42,255 bases of DNA from contig JBEIDK010000014.1 of assembly GCA_040383485.1 (NCBI GenBank), positions 1 through 42,255 of the forward strand, given 5' to 3'. Positions 26,062-36,476 of this stretch are shown here, in pieces (position 1 is the first letter of the stretch; each line of letters starts with the position of its first letter). The notes under the pieces were generated by a model. It made no database searches and had not been told where the DNA came from. It saw only the letters and a list, made by a program, of their open reading frames with translations. The stretch is from JBEIDK01 sp040383485. Its GTDB lineage: Bacteria; Bacteroidota; Bacteroidia; UBA4408. A program made the translations under genes and the position numbers.

Positions 26062-28146
26062 TTAATATCCACCACTTCTTTTTCTGATGAACCATTCAAG
26101 ACTTAATAAGCTAAGAATCAAAAACAAAATCCATTTAAGATTTATAGCATCATTTAATTGGTTTTCAATAAATATGATTGGCTTAATATCGTCTCTATTT
26201 TCTAACTCAGTTAATAGCTTGTCAAACTGATTTTTATAATACACTTTTCCATTTGTTTTATTGGCAATCTGATATAATAATGAATGATTAGCTACAGTAT
26301 TTGATGCTTCTGCAACAAGAGCTGTTACAGTAAATTTACCCCTTTGGTTATAATTTTTAGTCCCATTCTTGGCTGAAGCTAAATAAGAATATTTACCTGG
26401 AGGAAACAATCCCGCATTCAGTTTGTATGAATTACCATTGGGTGAAAATGCAAATTGAAATTGTTTACCTTTTGAATTGGTAATGGTTAAGCTAATTTCT
26501 TTGTCGTTAATTAACTCATAACTATCATTGTACAACTCGGCATTAAACTCAATGTTTTCATTCTCGTAATAATTATTATTTGTACTTACCCTAAAAAAGC
26601 TTTTGTCTTCTTTGGCCGCTAAAAATTGAATGGTTTTACTTATAAATTCATTAAAAACATCAAAACTTTTATTCTCTTGATAGTCAGACATAGCCCAACG
26701 CCACAAGCCATCTCCACAGATAATACCTATTTTTTTTGTATTGTTTGTATTAAAGGTTACCAACGGGTCATTGGTAACAATGTTTCCATTTTTTTGATTG
26801 AATAAATTGACACAACTATTACTCGTTTTATAGCTTGCAAAAGCGGTTTGTAGCGGAGGAAAATTGGAAATTGAATTTACAAATTTTTCGGAAGTAGTGA
26901 ACAATGAAAAGCCTTTATTGAAAGCAGCTTGACACTCGTTAAATTTATTGCTATTCGGAAATATACTAACACCAGCTTGTAAGGCGTTAAATGCGTTAAA
27001 ATTAGTTTGTGTTCCGGTAACAAACAATACAGGTATGTCGGACTTTACAATATCAGTAATGATTTTATTATTTGAAAATGTACTAGGCAGGTTGTGCAAA
27101 ATTACCAAACTATATTTGGCTAGCGGCTTATTAAACTGTTCAATTAATGACACATCACATTCATAGTTTTCATTTTTTTCAATTGATTTTCGAATGGCAG
27201 AAATATCAGGATGAGGAGCTGCCGCTAATAACAGGATTTGCTGTTGACCATCTAAAACTTCAATAAATACATCTTGAACATTATTTGAAAGTGTAATTTC
27301 ACCTTGCAATGGCTTTAACTGAATGGTATATTGATTGAGACCTTTTTGATTTGCATTCAATTGAAATGGAATGGTCTGGAAAAATGAATTGTTTGTAATG
27401 TTGATATTTTGAGAGCTTAATAACTTGCCATCTTTGCTAATGCTCAATAATGCTTGTTTATTTTTAAATTGTTTTGCCTCAACCACTACTTCAATAGGAA
27501 AGGTATTGCCCAGATAAGCATATTTATTATTATTTACTTTTTTAATGATTAGGTCTTGCCTAACATTGGTATCGCCGAGGGCAATAGAATATATAGGTGC
27601 ATTAAAATTATTAATGTTGTAATATGGGTTTGTTCCTTCATTGTAAATTCCGTCGGTAGCCAAAATGATAGCCCCAAGGTTTCTCCCAGAAAACTTATTC
27701 TCTATTTCTGAAAACAAATCAGCTATGTTGGTTTGCTTGTCTTTAAAATTGGGAGTAGAAGCTTCTAATACCTTGTCACCGAATAAATATGACTTCACAA
27801 GGTATTTGCTCTCTACTTTTTGCTGAAAATTTTCGAGTTCCTTTTTATAATCTGACTTGTAATAATTACTATCCTTATTTATTAGTAATGATTGACTATT
27901 GTCTTGAGCAATAATAATAATAGGCTTTTCTACATTTCTGATTACATTTTTTATTAATGGAGAAAGTAGTAAGAATGAAATGAAAAATATACTTAAAAAA
28001 CGAAATGAGTAAAGAAGGTATTTTATCCAATTGGGTTGATTCGCAAATGTTTTATCTTTCTTGTAAAGTAAAAAACAGTAAAGCAAGGCAACCAAAAAAC
28101 AAAATATAATAAACCATAATGGTTTTTCTGTAGTGAAACTGAACAT
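26062..28146 (-). CDS. membrane protein with von Willebrand factor A-like domain (BatA-type)
   Basis: A 694-residue protein anchored by two N-terminal helices (about 8-28 and 45-63) and one C-terminal helix (KWILFLILSLLSLEWFI). Between them, a vWA fold with an intact metal-binding site: DxSxS at Asp82-Ser86 (QDNSQS), Thr139 in TNIADL, and ATDG at 163-166. A long extracytoplasmic beta-rich part follows (about 190-650). This topology resembles the BatA/BatB aerotolerance-type proteins and the stand-alone vWA membrane proteins of Bacteroidota. None of the usual batA-E or moxR neighbours is present, so its complex is unknown. Confidence 0.8.
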   Translation of the reverse strand: MFSFTTEKPLWFIIFCFLVALLYCFLLYKKDKTFANQPNWIKYLLYSFRFLSIFFISFLLLSPLIKNVIRNVEKPIIIIAQDNSQSLLINKDSNYYKSDYKKELENFQQKVESKYLVKSYLFGDKVLEASTPNFKDKQTNIADLFSEIENKFSGRNLGAIILATDGIYNEGTNPYYNINNFNAPIYSIALGDTNVRQDLIIKKVNNNKYAYLGNTFPIEVVVEAKQFKNKQALLSISKDGKLLSSQNINITNNSFFQTIPFQLNANQKGLNQYTIQLKPLQGEITLSNNVQDVFIEVLDGQQQILLLAAAPHPDISAIRKSIEKNENYECDVSLIEQFNKPLAKYSLVILHNLPSTFSNNKIITDIVKSDIPVLFVTGTQTNFNAFNALQAGVSIFPNSNKFNECQAAFNKGFSLFTTSEKFVNSISNFPPLQTAFASYKTSNSCVNLFNQKNGNIVTNDPLVTFNTNNTKKIGIICGDGLWRWAMSDYQENKSFDVFNEFISKTIQFLAAKEDKSFFRVSTNNNYYENENIEFNAELYNDSYELINDKEISLTITNSKGKQFQFAFSPNGNSYKLNAGLFPPGKYSYLASAKNGTKNYNQRGKFTVTALVAEASNTVANHSLLYQIANKTNGKVYYKNQFDKLLTELENRDDIKPIIFIENQLNDAINLKWILFLILSLLSLEWFIRKRSGGY

Positions 28147-28364
28147 AAAAGTATTTGGTTGCTAAAATGCAAAAACTAATAATATGAAAAGGGTAATTTC
28201 ACAATCATTATCAATTTTTTGTGATGAAATAATAATTTTAGAAAAATCAAAACTCGATATAAAGAATAGAATACTATGTTATGAGCATAAATATTTAATT
28301 CGAAAAAAACTGATTAAAAGTTTAACAGTCGACATTTCATTTTTTGAATTAAAAAAAAGTTTAA

Positions 28365-30365
28365 TTACTTCTTCACCAACTTACTCACATATTGCTTGGT
28401 AGCTGTTTTAGCAATAACAAAGTAAATTCCTTTGGGTAGGTTTTCTATTGAAATTTCTGTACTTGAATAGTTATCGCTTTGAATTTTTAAATTTTCATTT
28501 TGTACTAAAATTTCATTGCCTAACATATCTGTAAATGTTACGGTTGTTGTTTGATTTGTTGGTAAGTTAAGTGTTATGTTATTGTTGGCTGGGTTGGGAT
28601 AAATAGAAAATTTACTTACCATAATTACAGCATCATTTACAGTATTGTTTGGATATGATGTAATTACTCCTTTGCCTTTTGTTGGTAAAGTAGTAGGTAC
28701 TATTGAAGGTGACAAAACATCTGATGATGATGTAGTAGTATTATTTGCAACACGCAGGGCTTGGTAGGTTGGGCAACTAGCACCATCATATCCTAATGTT
28801 AAGGTACTATTTCTACTATCAACTTTATAAGCATTTGTAAGTTGAACACCACAAGGTGTTATGCTTATGAAACCATCACTGCAAGCAGTGTAGCTAACAG
28901 ATTCTGTTGTATTAGGTTTTAAGGAAAACACAGTTGGCGCAGTTTGGTTTGTCCAAATACCATCGCTGTTGTTAAGCAATAAATTAATCATGTTGCTTGT
29001 AATAGTTTGCACTGCTGGCTGGCTAAAATGCGATGGACGACACCAATAGTTGGAATTTGTATTTATAAGCTTGCCCGAACTACATGTTTTTTGAAATGCC
29101 ATAATGGGCGAACAATATATTTGATTGCTTATGCTTGGAGATAATTCTGTCCAATCAAAAGCAATCATTTCTCCTCTGTAAAAACCCAATGCTTTAAAGT
29201 CTATTATTGGGTCAAAATTTGCATCTAAGCCAGTTATGGGAACGCCGTCAAATTCGCCAGTTGCTATATTTCCAGTTGGTAAAGTTGGGTATAGACGCGG
29301 AATTACGCTTCCATAGTTTAACCCAGTATTTGCTAAAATTGGCGAATAAGGATTTGCTATATAAAAACCACCATAACCGCTATATTGTTCAGATACTATT
29401 GATGTATTTCCAACATATTGCGTTTCTCCATACCCACCATTATACCAATCGCTACCAACGCTTCTTAATCCAGAATATTTTAATTCAGGTTTTTCCCAAC
29501 GAGTAGTTTCTAACAATGGGTTTGTTGCCATTATTGGGTCATTTTGTGGATATCCGCCATACGCACCCTTATAACAAATAATTTGTGGGTTATTTGCATT
29601 ATTAGGGTCTGTTTGGTAGCGTGCTTGCCAACACATGGTGTTGCCACTCAGCACCATGGCATGATGTCCTTCATCCACAAACCTATCAAAGTTTAATCGG
29701 GCTTGCCTTGTCCAATACTCACTATGCCCAATAATTATTAGAAGTTTTGCATTTTCAATCAGGGAGTAGTCTGCATCTAAATCAACATCAGTAATTACAT
29801 TAAACGAACTATAACTTTGCTGATTAAACCACTGCAAAAATCCCTCAGAATTCATAATTTGTGTTTGTCCATCACTTAGCACAGGTCTTTTAAAAGAAAG
29901 TATTGGACTAAAGCTTCCACTACTGTAAAAATTCGTATTGTCTGTATTATTTTTGCTGTATGCTTGAATAGTATTAATTGGATATATGACTACAATATCT
30001 GGAGTTGGGTTTGAAGACTTTACAACAATAGGAATTTTACTGGATGTATTAAAGTAGTAAATTCCACTTTTTAAATTACTTGGTATCACCCACGATGCTG
30101 TTTGTGTATAACTATAACCATCGATATATGCAGTGGTTGATTGATTACCTATTTGTTCTGTAAATTGAAAAGTAACAAGATTTCCTACATTCACATCATT
30201 TACATCTTTTATTGAGAACTGGTCAGTTCCATTAGTTTGGTCAGATTTTGTGAAAAATTTTACCGTTTCTCCAGGGTAATATGATATTTTATCGGTGTAA
30301 CCTTGGGTTATTACAGCATTACAAAATTTAGTTGCTAAGAAGAAAATTATTAAATATTTTTTCAT
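28365..30365 (-). CDS. secreted protein with N,N-dimethylformamidase large-subunit-like domain and T9SS sorting domain
   Basis: A 666-residue T9SS cargo. A short signal peptide is followed by a beta-sandwich (SYYPGETVKFFTKS) and then the core seen in the large subunit of N,N-dimethylformamidase: LLIIIGHSEYWTRQARLNFD, FVDEGHHAMVLSGNTMCWQ. A Cys-containing beta region and a type A sorting domain (FSIYPNPANNNITL, PKGIYFVIAKT) complete it. The actual substrate in Bacteroidota is unlikely to be dimethylformamide and is unknown. Its start overlaps the stop of the upstream PKD lipoprotein gene by 4 bp, so the two are translationally coupled. Confidence 0.85.
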   Translation of the reverse strand: MKKYLIIFFLATKFCNAVITQGYTDKISYYPGETVKFFTKSDQTNGTDQFSIKDVNDVNVGNLVTFQFTEQIGNQSTTAYIDGYSYTQTASWVIPSNLKSGIYYFNTSSKIPIVVKSSNPTPDIVVIYPINTIQAYSKNNTDNTNFYSSGSFSPILSFKRPVLSDGQTQIMNSEGFLQWFNQQSYSSFNVITDVDLDADYSLIENAKLLIIIGHSEYWTRQARLNFDRFVDEGHHAMVLSGNTMCWQARYQTDPNNANNPQIICYKGAYGGYPQNDPIMATNPLLETTRWEKPELKYSGLRSVGSDWYNGGYGETQYVGNTSIVSEQYSGYGGFYIANPYSPILANTGLNYGSVIPRLYPTLPTGNIATGEFDGVPITGLDANFDPIIDFKALGFYRGEMIAFDWTELSPSISNQIYCSPIMAFQKTCSSGKLINTNSNYWCRPSHFSQPAVQTITSNMINLLLNNSDGIWTNQTAPTVFSLKPNTTESVSYTACSDGFISITPCGVQLTNAYKVDSRNSTLTLGYDGASCPTYQALRVANNTTTSSSDVLSPSIVPTTLPTKGKGVITSYPNNTVNDAVIMVSKFSIYPNPANNNITLNLPTNQTTTVTFTDMLGNEILVQNENLKIQSDNYSSTEISIENLPKGIYFVIAKTATKQYVSKLVKK

Positions 30366-31102
30366 CTTATTGTTTTATTTACAATAATATTTACTGAAAT
30401 CTTAGTTATTTGACCTGTATTATTACTGACAGCTGTAGCATCATTAATAATTACGTGTGGTTTGCCGTTTAAATTGCCAATTATCATATTACCGCTAATT
30501 GTTGTGTATGTATAATCTGTAACACCTATAGGAAAGCAGTCGTAACAAAAGTAGGAAAGTTGCGCATAAGCAGTTTTACCCATTACATACCCTTTGTTTT
30601 GTTGCAACGTGTAAACACCAGAAAGATTTGAAAAACTTGTATCAACGATACTATAAAAGTTTAAATTCCCTTGATTATAACCATAATCTGCAATGCTTAT
30701 TAAAAAAGGATTTTTATTAGCATATAATATTGGTTCAATAGAATTTAAAACAGTATTTCCAAAAGAATAAGTATTAATTCCGAGTTTCGGTTTTACAACT
30801 GCCAACACTTGCTTTAAAGCAAACGCTTTTTTTCTTTCGTGTTTAGAGTCTGCTTCTAACTGAAAGGTTAGTTTCTCATACTGCACACTTGTATCAACCA
30901 CATAATATGCATTTTCGGTAGTTTGTTTGCTGCCATCGGGCATTGTCCAGATATAGATGTGTCCGTGTTCGGAAGTATTGGTTAAGTGTATGGTATCACC
31001 AGCATAGTATTCTGTTTTATCAGTTGTAAAACTGGCAACTGGTTGTTTTTGGCATGAGGCCAAAAATAAACTTGCGATAATTAATGTTATTAACGTTTTC
31101 AT
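30362..31102 (-). CDS. lipoprotein with N-terminal PKD domain
   Basis: A 246-residue lipoprotein with the lipobox LASC (Cys17). Residues ~22-105 form a PKD-like beta-sandwich (PVASFTTDKTEYYAGDTI, YIWTMPDGS). The C-terminal half is a beta-rich domain of unknown function with a CYDC pair. It is the middle gene of a tight three-gene operon: it starts 3 bp after the SprB-repeat gene and overlaps the DMFase-like gene by 4 bp. It may anchor or assist the secreted products on either side. Confidence 0.75.
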   Translation of the reverse strand: MKTLITLIIASLFLASCQKQPVASFTTDKTEYYAGDTIHLTNTSEHGHIYIWTMPDGSKQTTENAYYVVDTSVQYEKLTFQLEADSKHERKKAFALKQVLAVVKPKLGINTYSFGNTVLNSIEPILYANKNPFLISIADYGYNQGNLNFYSIVDTSFSNLSGVYTLQQNKGYVMGKTAYAQLSYFCYDCFPIGVTDYTYTTISGNMIIGNLNGKPHVIINDATAVSNNTGQITKISVNIIVNKTIR

Positions 31103-31105
31103 TCT

Positions 31106-32632
31106 TTATTTTTTTGTTTCCAATTTTTGCAACCTATTTTGCAGAGCTTCATTTTGTTTCTTCAATTCAATTAAATACAAATACAATTCTTCAATTTTCT
31201 CCATTTGTTTTATTTGCAATTCATCCATCTTTAAACCATTCTCACATACTTCTGCTGCAGTTGGGAATCCTTCTAAATGCTTATTTTCTTTTACAAATTT
31301 CTCAACTTCTAAAAGTGGTTTTAATTTATAGTTTTTTTCAAAAACATAATCAGGTATAGCTACACTTATATCATAAAGGTTTACCCCTCGTGCTCCAATT
31401 ATTCCATCCACTGCAAATGTTGAACTAGTCATATAATTTGGGTCAACACCAATTCCTACTTTACCTAAAAAATAACTAGTACCTTTTACATTTAATGTGT
31501 TGTTAGAATATACACCGGTACCGATGTTTACTTTACCACCAGGAGCACCTGTACACATAAAAATATCCTTACCGCAATAATAATTCATTAGCAAATTAGG
31601 ACTACCATCTCCAGTCCAATTATTACCAGCAACATCTATTACACCATTTACATTATCAAAACCTATATTCATTAATCTTGATGCTCCTGTTTGTGGATAT
31701 TGGCTAATCTGTATCATGTCAGTGAATTGAGTTAACCATTGATTGGTGTTAGGCATATTGCAAGGGTGTTCTGGACTCAATCCGCCACCTGGCCCAATCT
31801 TAAAAAAATTAGGCTGTCCATTTGATGCAGCAGTAAAACTTATTTCATTATTTCCGCTTCCAAATAATATTTTACCAGTAGAAATTTTAACATCCCCCCC
31901 AAACTTTGCATTGCCACCAACCACCTCAAATTTTTCTGTTGGGCTTGTTGTACCAATTCCAATTTTACCAGTAAATAATGCATCTAAATTCGATTTTAAT
32001 CTGAAACCTTCTACATCTGAAGTTTTAAAAATTACATCGGGATAAGTACTTGTTGCTTTTGTACCAAAAAAAGCATTGGCATTATTATTAATATTTCCTT
32101 CGGGTGCCCAGTCTATGTGTTCTGGTTTACTAAGTTCCTTGTTTAATTCACGCACTTGGCAACCAAAGGCATCGGTCACCACTAATTGATAATCTTTGGC
32201 AACTAAGTTAGTTCTGTTTTGTAAGTTAGAGCCATCACTCCAAGCATAAGTATACGGTGGAGTACCTCCAGCAACTGCAACTGTAATAGCACCATCGTTA
32301 CAGCTATAACATGATGTATTATAATTGTTTGGATAGATGGTAGCATCAAATTGTACAATTCTAAATTCCTCTGGCTCGGTAAGCGTTATTTCTGCATTAC
32401 CAAAATTACCACTTTGGTCGGTTACCTTGAGTGAGTAATAACCTCCATGCAAATTTGAAATTGACTGAGTTTGTTCGCTAGTAGACCAACGATAAAGGTA
32501 GGGAGGAACACCTCCTGTAACATTTGCTGTAATTTGCCCTGTTCTTAATCCCTCGCAATTTACATTGTTGGGTGTTAAAGTTACCGTAAGTTGTGCTTTA
32601 CTAAAACTCGTAATAAAAATTAAAGCCACCAT
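31106..32632 (-). CDS. secreted SprB-repeat protein with tail-fibre-like C-terminus
   Basis: A 508-residue exported protein. Two SprB-type repeats (about 15-80 and 85-165) carry the GGVPPYLYRWS / GGTPPYTYAWSDG and DxxGC patterns known from the gliding adhesin SprB. The middle has tail-fibre-like blades (GKIGIGTTSPTEKFEV, GKVGIGVDPNY). The C-terminus is HLEGFPTAAEVCENG followed by a long coiled coil to the end, typical of trimeric fibre-like surface proteins of Bacteroidota. No T9SS sorting domain is seen. The chosen ATG at 32632 gives a signal peptide without basic residues; the frame is open 30 codons upstream without an ATG, so the real start may be non-canonical. Confidence 0.78.
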   Translation of the reverse strand: MVALIFITSFSKAQLTVTLTPNNVNCEGLRTGQITANVTGGVPPYLYRWSTSEQTQSISNLHGGYYSLKVTDQSGNFGNAEITLTEPEEFRIVQFDATIYPNNYNTSCYSCNDGAITVAVAGGTPPYTYAWSDGSNLQNRTNLVAKDYQLVVTDAFGCQVRELNKELSKPEHIDWAPEGNINNNANAFFGTKATSTYPDVIFKTSDVEGFRLKSNLDALFTGKIGIGTTSPTEKFEVVGGNAKFGGDVKISTGKILFGSGNNEISFTAASNGQPNFFKIGPGGGLSPEHPCNMPNTNQWLTQFTDMIQISQYPQTGASRLMNIGFDNVNGVIDVAGNNWTGDGSPNLLMNYYCGKDIFMCTGAPGGKVNIGTGVYSNNTLNVKGTSYFLGKVGIGVDPNYMTSSTFAVDGIIGARGVNLYDISVAIPDYVFEKNYKLKPLLEVEKFVKENKHLEGFPTAAEVCENGLKMDELQIKQMEKIEELYLYLIELKKQNEALQNRLQKLETKK

Positions 32633-33036
32633 AAAACATAATGTTTTACATTGCTTTACTTTTTCTGAGGTTTGTGGATTTAGGTGAATGAAAATGTAAT
32701 TTTTAATATTTAATTATATTTGAGTTTTAACAAAGATTAATAAATAATGCAATAGGTTGTATATTAAATTTTTGACAATAAAATTTAGATGTTAAAATCG
32801 AAACTTCTATGATTCCAATTTTTATTCTAATTGGTAAAATAATTTTCATAAAATGTTAAAGCATTTACTGTTTGAAATCAACAATTAAAAATAATTTTGA
32901 AACTATATCAATCATTATTTATCATTAAAAAAAAATAATCTTAGCAAAGAATAAGCATGAATAAATCATTGTTTACAACTCAAAACTTATTTTTTAAAAC
33001 ATGATTATAATTTTAGGTTTGTAGCTGACAACAACA
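32633..33036. other. divergent intergenic region, AT-rich
   Basis: A 404-bp region between the SprB-repeat gene (leftward) and cmk (rightward). It is very AT-rich, contains no credible frame, and must hold both promoters. Apart from the -7-like element before cmk I see no repeat or strong hairpin. Confidence 0.6.
33014..33021 (+). promoter_or_regulatory. putative -7 promoter element of cmk-folK
   Basis: TAGGTTTG matches TAnnTTTG exactly and lies 15 bp before the cmk start codon, implying a very short leader. No clear -33 TTTG is visible at 19-21 bp. Confidence 0.4.
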
Positions 33037-33738
33037 ATGAAAAAAATAACCATAGCAATTGACGGATACTCATCTTGTGGTAAGAGCACATTGGCAAAAG
33101 CTTTAGCTTCTAAGTTAGGATATAGCTACATTGATACAGGTGCCATGTATAGAGCTGCTACCTACTACTTACTTAAAAAAGAAATTATTACCAACTCAAA
33201 AATTGATGACTTTCACGTTGAAAAACATTTGAAAGACATTAATGTAACATTTGTATATAATCCACTATTAAAGTTTTCTGAAACTTATTTAAACAATGAA
33301 AATGTGGAACGTAAAATTAGAGATATGTATGTTTCTAATTTTGTGTCACAAGTAAGTTTGCTAAAGAGTGTTAGACACAAAATGGTGAACTTGCAAAAGA
33401 AAATGGGTAAAGATAAAGGAGTAGTAATGGAAGGGCGCGATATAGGAACTAATGTATTTCCGAATGCTGAACTTAAGTTGTTTATGACTGCCGATGTAGA
33501 AGTAAGGATACAAAGAAGATTTGATGAGTTACACTCTAAAGGTCAAATGGCTAGTAGGGCCGAAATTAAACAAAACCTAGAGATGCGTGATTATGAAGAC
33601 TCTCATAGAAAAGAAAATCCTTTGATGCAAGCTGATGATGCTATAGTATTAGACAATAGTGAGTTGAGCCGAGAAGACCAACTTAACTTTGTTTTAAAAC
33701 TTATTGATGATTTGTTATTAATGAAAGAGGAATTATAG
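33037..33738 (+). CDS. cmk: cytidylate kinase
   Basis: Phosphorylates CMP and dCMP with ATP in pyrimidine nucleotide metabolism. The 233-residue protein has the P-loop GYSSCGKST (10-18), the YIDTGAMYRA substrate motif, VVMEGRDIGTNVFP, and the lid region with RRFDEL and MRDYEDSHRKENPL, all standard for Cmk. Its stop codon is followed directly by the start codon of folK, so the two genes form a coupled pair. Confidence 0.96.
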   Translation: MKKITIAIDGYSSCGKSTLAKALASKLGYSYIDTGAMYRAATYYLLKKEIITNSKIDDFHVEKHLKDINVTFVYNPLLKFSETYLNNENVERKIRDMYVSNFVSQVSLLKSVRHKMVNLQKKMGKDKGVVMEGRDIGTNVFPNAELKLFMTADVEVRIQRRFDELHSKGQMASRAEIKQNLEMRDYEDSHRKENPLMQADDAIVLDNSELSREDQLNFVLKLIDDLLLMKEEL

Positions 33739-34221
33739 ATGTCGAAAGTTATATTGCTCTTTGGTTCAAACATAGGTAATAAGTCGGAAAATATTTCAAA
33801 AGCACTATACTTAGTTTCGAAAGATATTGGTGAAATAATTAATACGTCTACCTTGTTCGAAACCGATGCCTGGGGCAATACCAATCAAGATAGTTTTTAC
33901 AATTTGGTTTGTGAAGTAAGCACTAACGATGGTCCGGAATTAATATTAACAAAAATACTAGAAATTGAACAAAAGCTTGGCAGAGTAAGGGTAAAAAAAT
34001 GGGAAGCTAGAATTATTGACATTGATATTTTATTCATTGATGATATAGTTTTCAAGTCTGAAACGCTGCAAATTCCCCATCCTTTGCTGCATGAAAGAAA
34101 ATTTACATTAATGCCTTTGGTACAAATAGCACCAGATTATATACATCCGATTTTGAAATTAACGAGTATTGAATTATTACAAAACTGCAAAGACTCTCTT
34201 GACGTTAAAGAGGTAAGTTGA
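33739..34221 (+). CDS. folK: 2-amino-4-hydroxy-6-hydroxymethyldihydropteridine pyrophosphokinase
   Basis: Transfers pyrophosphate from ATP to hydroxymethyldihydropterin in folate synthesis. The 160 residues match the family. Motifs: LLFGSNIGNKSENI at the N-terminus, ETDAWGNTNQDSFYN, the ATP/pterin-binding LGRVRVKKWEARIIDIDIL, and IPHPLLHERKFTLMPL. It starts at the base after the cmk stop codon and converges with the ABC-F gene 23 bp further on. Confidence 0.96.
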   Translation: MSKVILLFGSNIGNKSENISKALYLVSKDIGEIINTSTLFETDAWGNTNQDSFYNLVCEVSTNDGPELILTKILEIEQKLGRVRVKKWEARIIDIDILFIDDIVFKSETLQIPHPLLHERKFTLMPLVQIAPDYIHPILKLTSIELLQNCKDSLDVKEVS

Positions 34222-34244
34222 ATTATCTCTTCTCCCCTGTAAAA

Positions 34245-36109
34245 TTATTCCATCATCTCACTCAACTCTAGCCAACGCATTGTTTTTTCATCAACCAAAT
34301 TTGTTATTTCACTTATTCTATTGCTCCATTGTTGAAGCTCTGTATGACTTGCATTGGTTGCTAATAAATCGGTAAGCTTTATTTTTTCAGATTCTAAACT
34401 TGCCATTTCTTTTTCCAAATTTTCAAACTCTAATTTCTCCTTGTATGAAATCTTTCCTTTTTTCTTTTCACTTACCACGGTTTCTTCAACAATAACCTTA
34501 GGCTTCTTATCTTCCTCTTCTTTCAAATCTTCAGCTATTCTAAAATCAGTGTAATTACCATTAAAGTCTTTTACTATTCCATTCCCTCTAAAGATGATAA
34601 ATGGTCAACTAGTCTATCCATAAAATACCTATCGTGGCTTACAATTAACACGCAACCACTAAAGTTCATTAAAAAGTCTTCAAGAATATTAAGTGTTATC
34701 AAATCTAAGTCATTGGTTGGCTCATCAAGAATTAGAAAATTTGGGTTTTTAATTAATACTGTCAATAAGTAAAGCCTTCTTTTTTCGCCACCACTCAGCT
34801 TTCCAACATAGTTATATTGCATATCGGGCGGAAACTGAAATAGATTTAAAAATTGTGAGGCTGTGAGTTTAGAGCCATCAGCCAAAGGAATAACTTCCGC
34901 AATATCTTTAACTACTTCAATGATTCTTTTATCGTCATTTCCTAATATTCCTGCTTGAGAGTAATATCCAAAAACGATGGTATCGCCATGATTAATTTTA
35001 CCACTATCAGGTTTTTCTAAACCCATAATCATGTTTAGAAAAGTACTTTTCCCTATTCCATTTTTACCAACAATACCAATACGTTCATTGCTATTGAAAG
35101 TGTAATCGAAACCTGATAGGATTATTTTTTCATCAAAGGCCTTATTCACTTTTTTCATTTCAAGAACCTTACCTCCTATCCTGCTCATCTTTACATTCAG
35201 TGTAAGTTCGGTAGTATTGAAACGTTGTGTTGCTACTTTCTTAATGTCTTCAAATGCCTGAATTCTGCTTTTCGATTTTGTGCCTCTTGCTTTTGGCATT
35301 CTTCTAATCCATTCAAGCTCCTTGCGCATGGTGTTTTTTGCCTTATCAATTTCGCTTGCCAATGCCAACTCGCGCTCTGCCTTTTTCTCTATAAAATATT
35401 CGTAATCTCCTTTGTAATGAAATAAGGTGTTTCTATCCATTTCAATAATTTCATTACAAACATTATCTAAAAAATACCTATCATGGGTAACCATCAGTAA
35501 TGACAAGGTGCTTCTGGTTAAGTAGTTTTCTAACCATTCAATCATTTCTAAATCTAAATGATTTGTTGGTTCATCCATTAATATCAAATCTGGCTCATCG
35601 ATTAGGAGTTTTGCTAAAGCAACTCTTTTTCTTTGGCCACCGCTCAACTCACTTATATTCCGTTCTAAATCATGAATATCTAATTTCGATAAAATGATTT
35701 TTACATTATTTTCAAAATCCCATGCATTTAATTCATCAATCTTAGAGATGACATCTTCCATTCTTTGCTGGTGATTGTCAGCATTATCATGTTCTAATAA
35801 ATATTCGTATTCTTTAACTGCCTTAACAATAATGCTATCGGCATTAAAAATATTTTCTTCGATGGTGCTCGATTCATTGAATTCAGGATTTTGGTCTAGA
35901 TAACCAATGCGTAAATCATTTCTAAAAACTACACGTCCATCATCAGGGGTATCTTTACCCATAATAATTTTTAGTAAGGTTGATTTACCGCTTCCGTTTC
36001 TTGCAACAATTGCAATTTTATCTCCTTGTGAAATTCCGAATGTTATTTTATCAAACAAAATGCGTTCGCCGTAGGTTTTTGTAAGATTCTCAACTGATAA
36101 AATATTCAT
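34245..36109 (-). pseudogene. ABC-F family ATPase (Uup/YdiF-like) with a C-terminal frameshift
   Basis: Soluble twin-ATPase of the ABC-F type, which act on ribosomes. The main frame (start ATG 36109, stop at 34574, 511 residues) has two complete cassettes: Walker A ARNGSGKST and GKNGIGKST, signatures LSGGQRKRV and LSGGEKRRL, Walker B LILMDEPTNHLD and FLILDEPTNDLD. It ends prematurely after VDHLSSLEGME. In another frame the sequence continues as GNGIVKDFNGNYTDF and then the charged coiled-coil tail to 34245, the usual C-terminal domain of Uup-type proteins. Adding one T in the TTT run near 34599-34601 joins the frames (DHFIIFRGNG). So one base is missing, either a real mutation that removes the tail or a sequencing error. 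Both ATPase domains remain intact. Confidence 0.88.
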
Positions 36110-36435
36110 GGTTAAAGTGTAATATGAGCTTAATGATGTGCCATTTTTATGGGGCTGCAATGATAATAAAAATTAAGCAGTAATAAAGTTTTATCATAAA
36201 AGTATACTTAGTTTTCTCCTGATAGTATTGACGAAAAAGAATTTTCTTAATCCTATAGAAAAGCAAAATCAAACATGTTAGATTTTATTGGGATGATTGC
36301 TTTTATAAAGTTGATGATTTAGTCGAAACTCAAAAGCATTTCTGTAACTTTATCTTACTTTTCCTTGATGAAAAGTAACAACCACGAAGTGCTCATGAAT
36401 ACCAATTGAAAAACAATATTATATGAATAAAAATC

Positions 36436-36451
36436 ATCCGCCGCGGCGGAT
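36436..36451. repeat. GC-rich 16-bp perfect palindrome
   Basis: ATCCGCCGCGGCGGAT reads the same on both strands. It is exceptional in this AT-rich DNA and lies 25 bp before a long imperfect hairpin, so both probably belong to one element. Confidence 0.75.
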
Positions 36452-36476
36452 CTTTCTTTTGCTCCTATGGTCGCAA

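Noticed and set aside
28184..28402. 72-codon plus-strand frame between the vWA gene and the DMFase-like gene
   Set aside because: The 3' end is antisense to the sorting domain of the neighbour; composition is Lys/Ile/Leu-rich as expected by chance in AT-rich DNA.
32772..32798. TTGACA and TAAAAT resembling a sigma-70 promoter
   Set aside because: The spacing is only 15 bp and Bacteroidota do not use this consensus; it is likely chance in AT-rich DNA.
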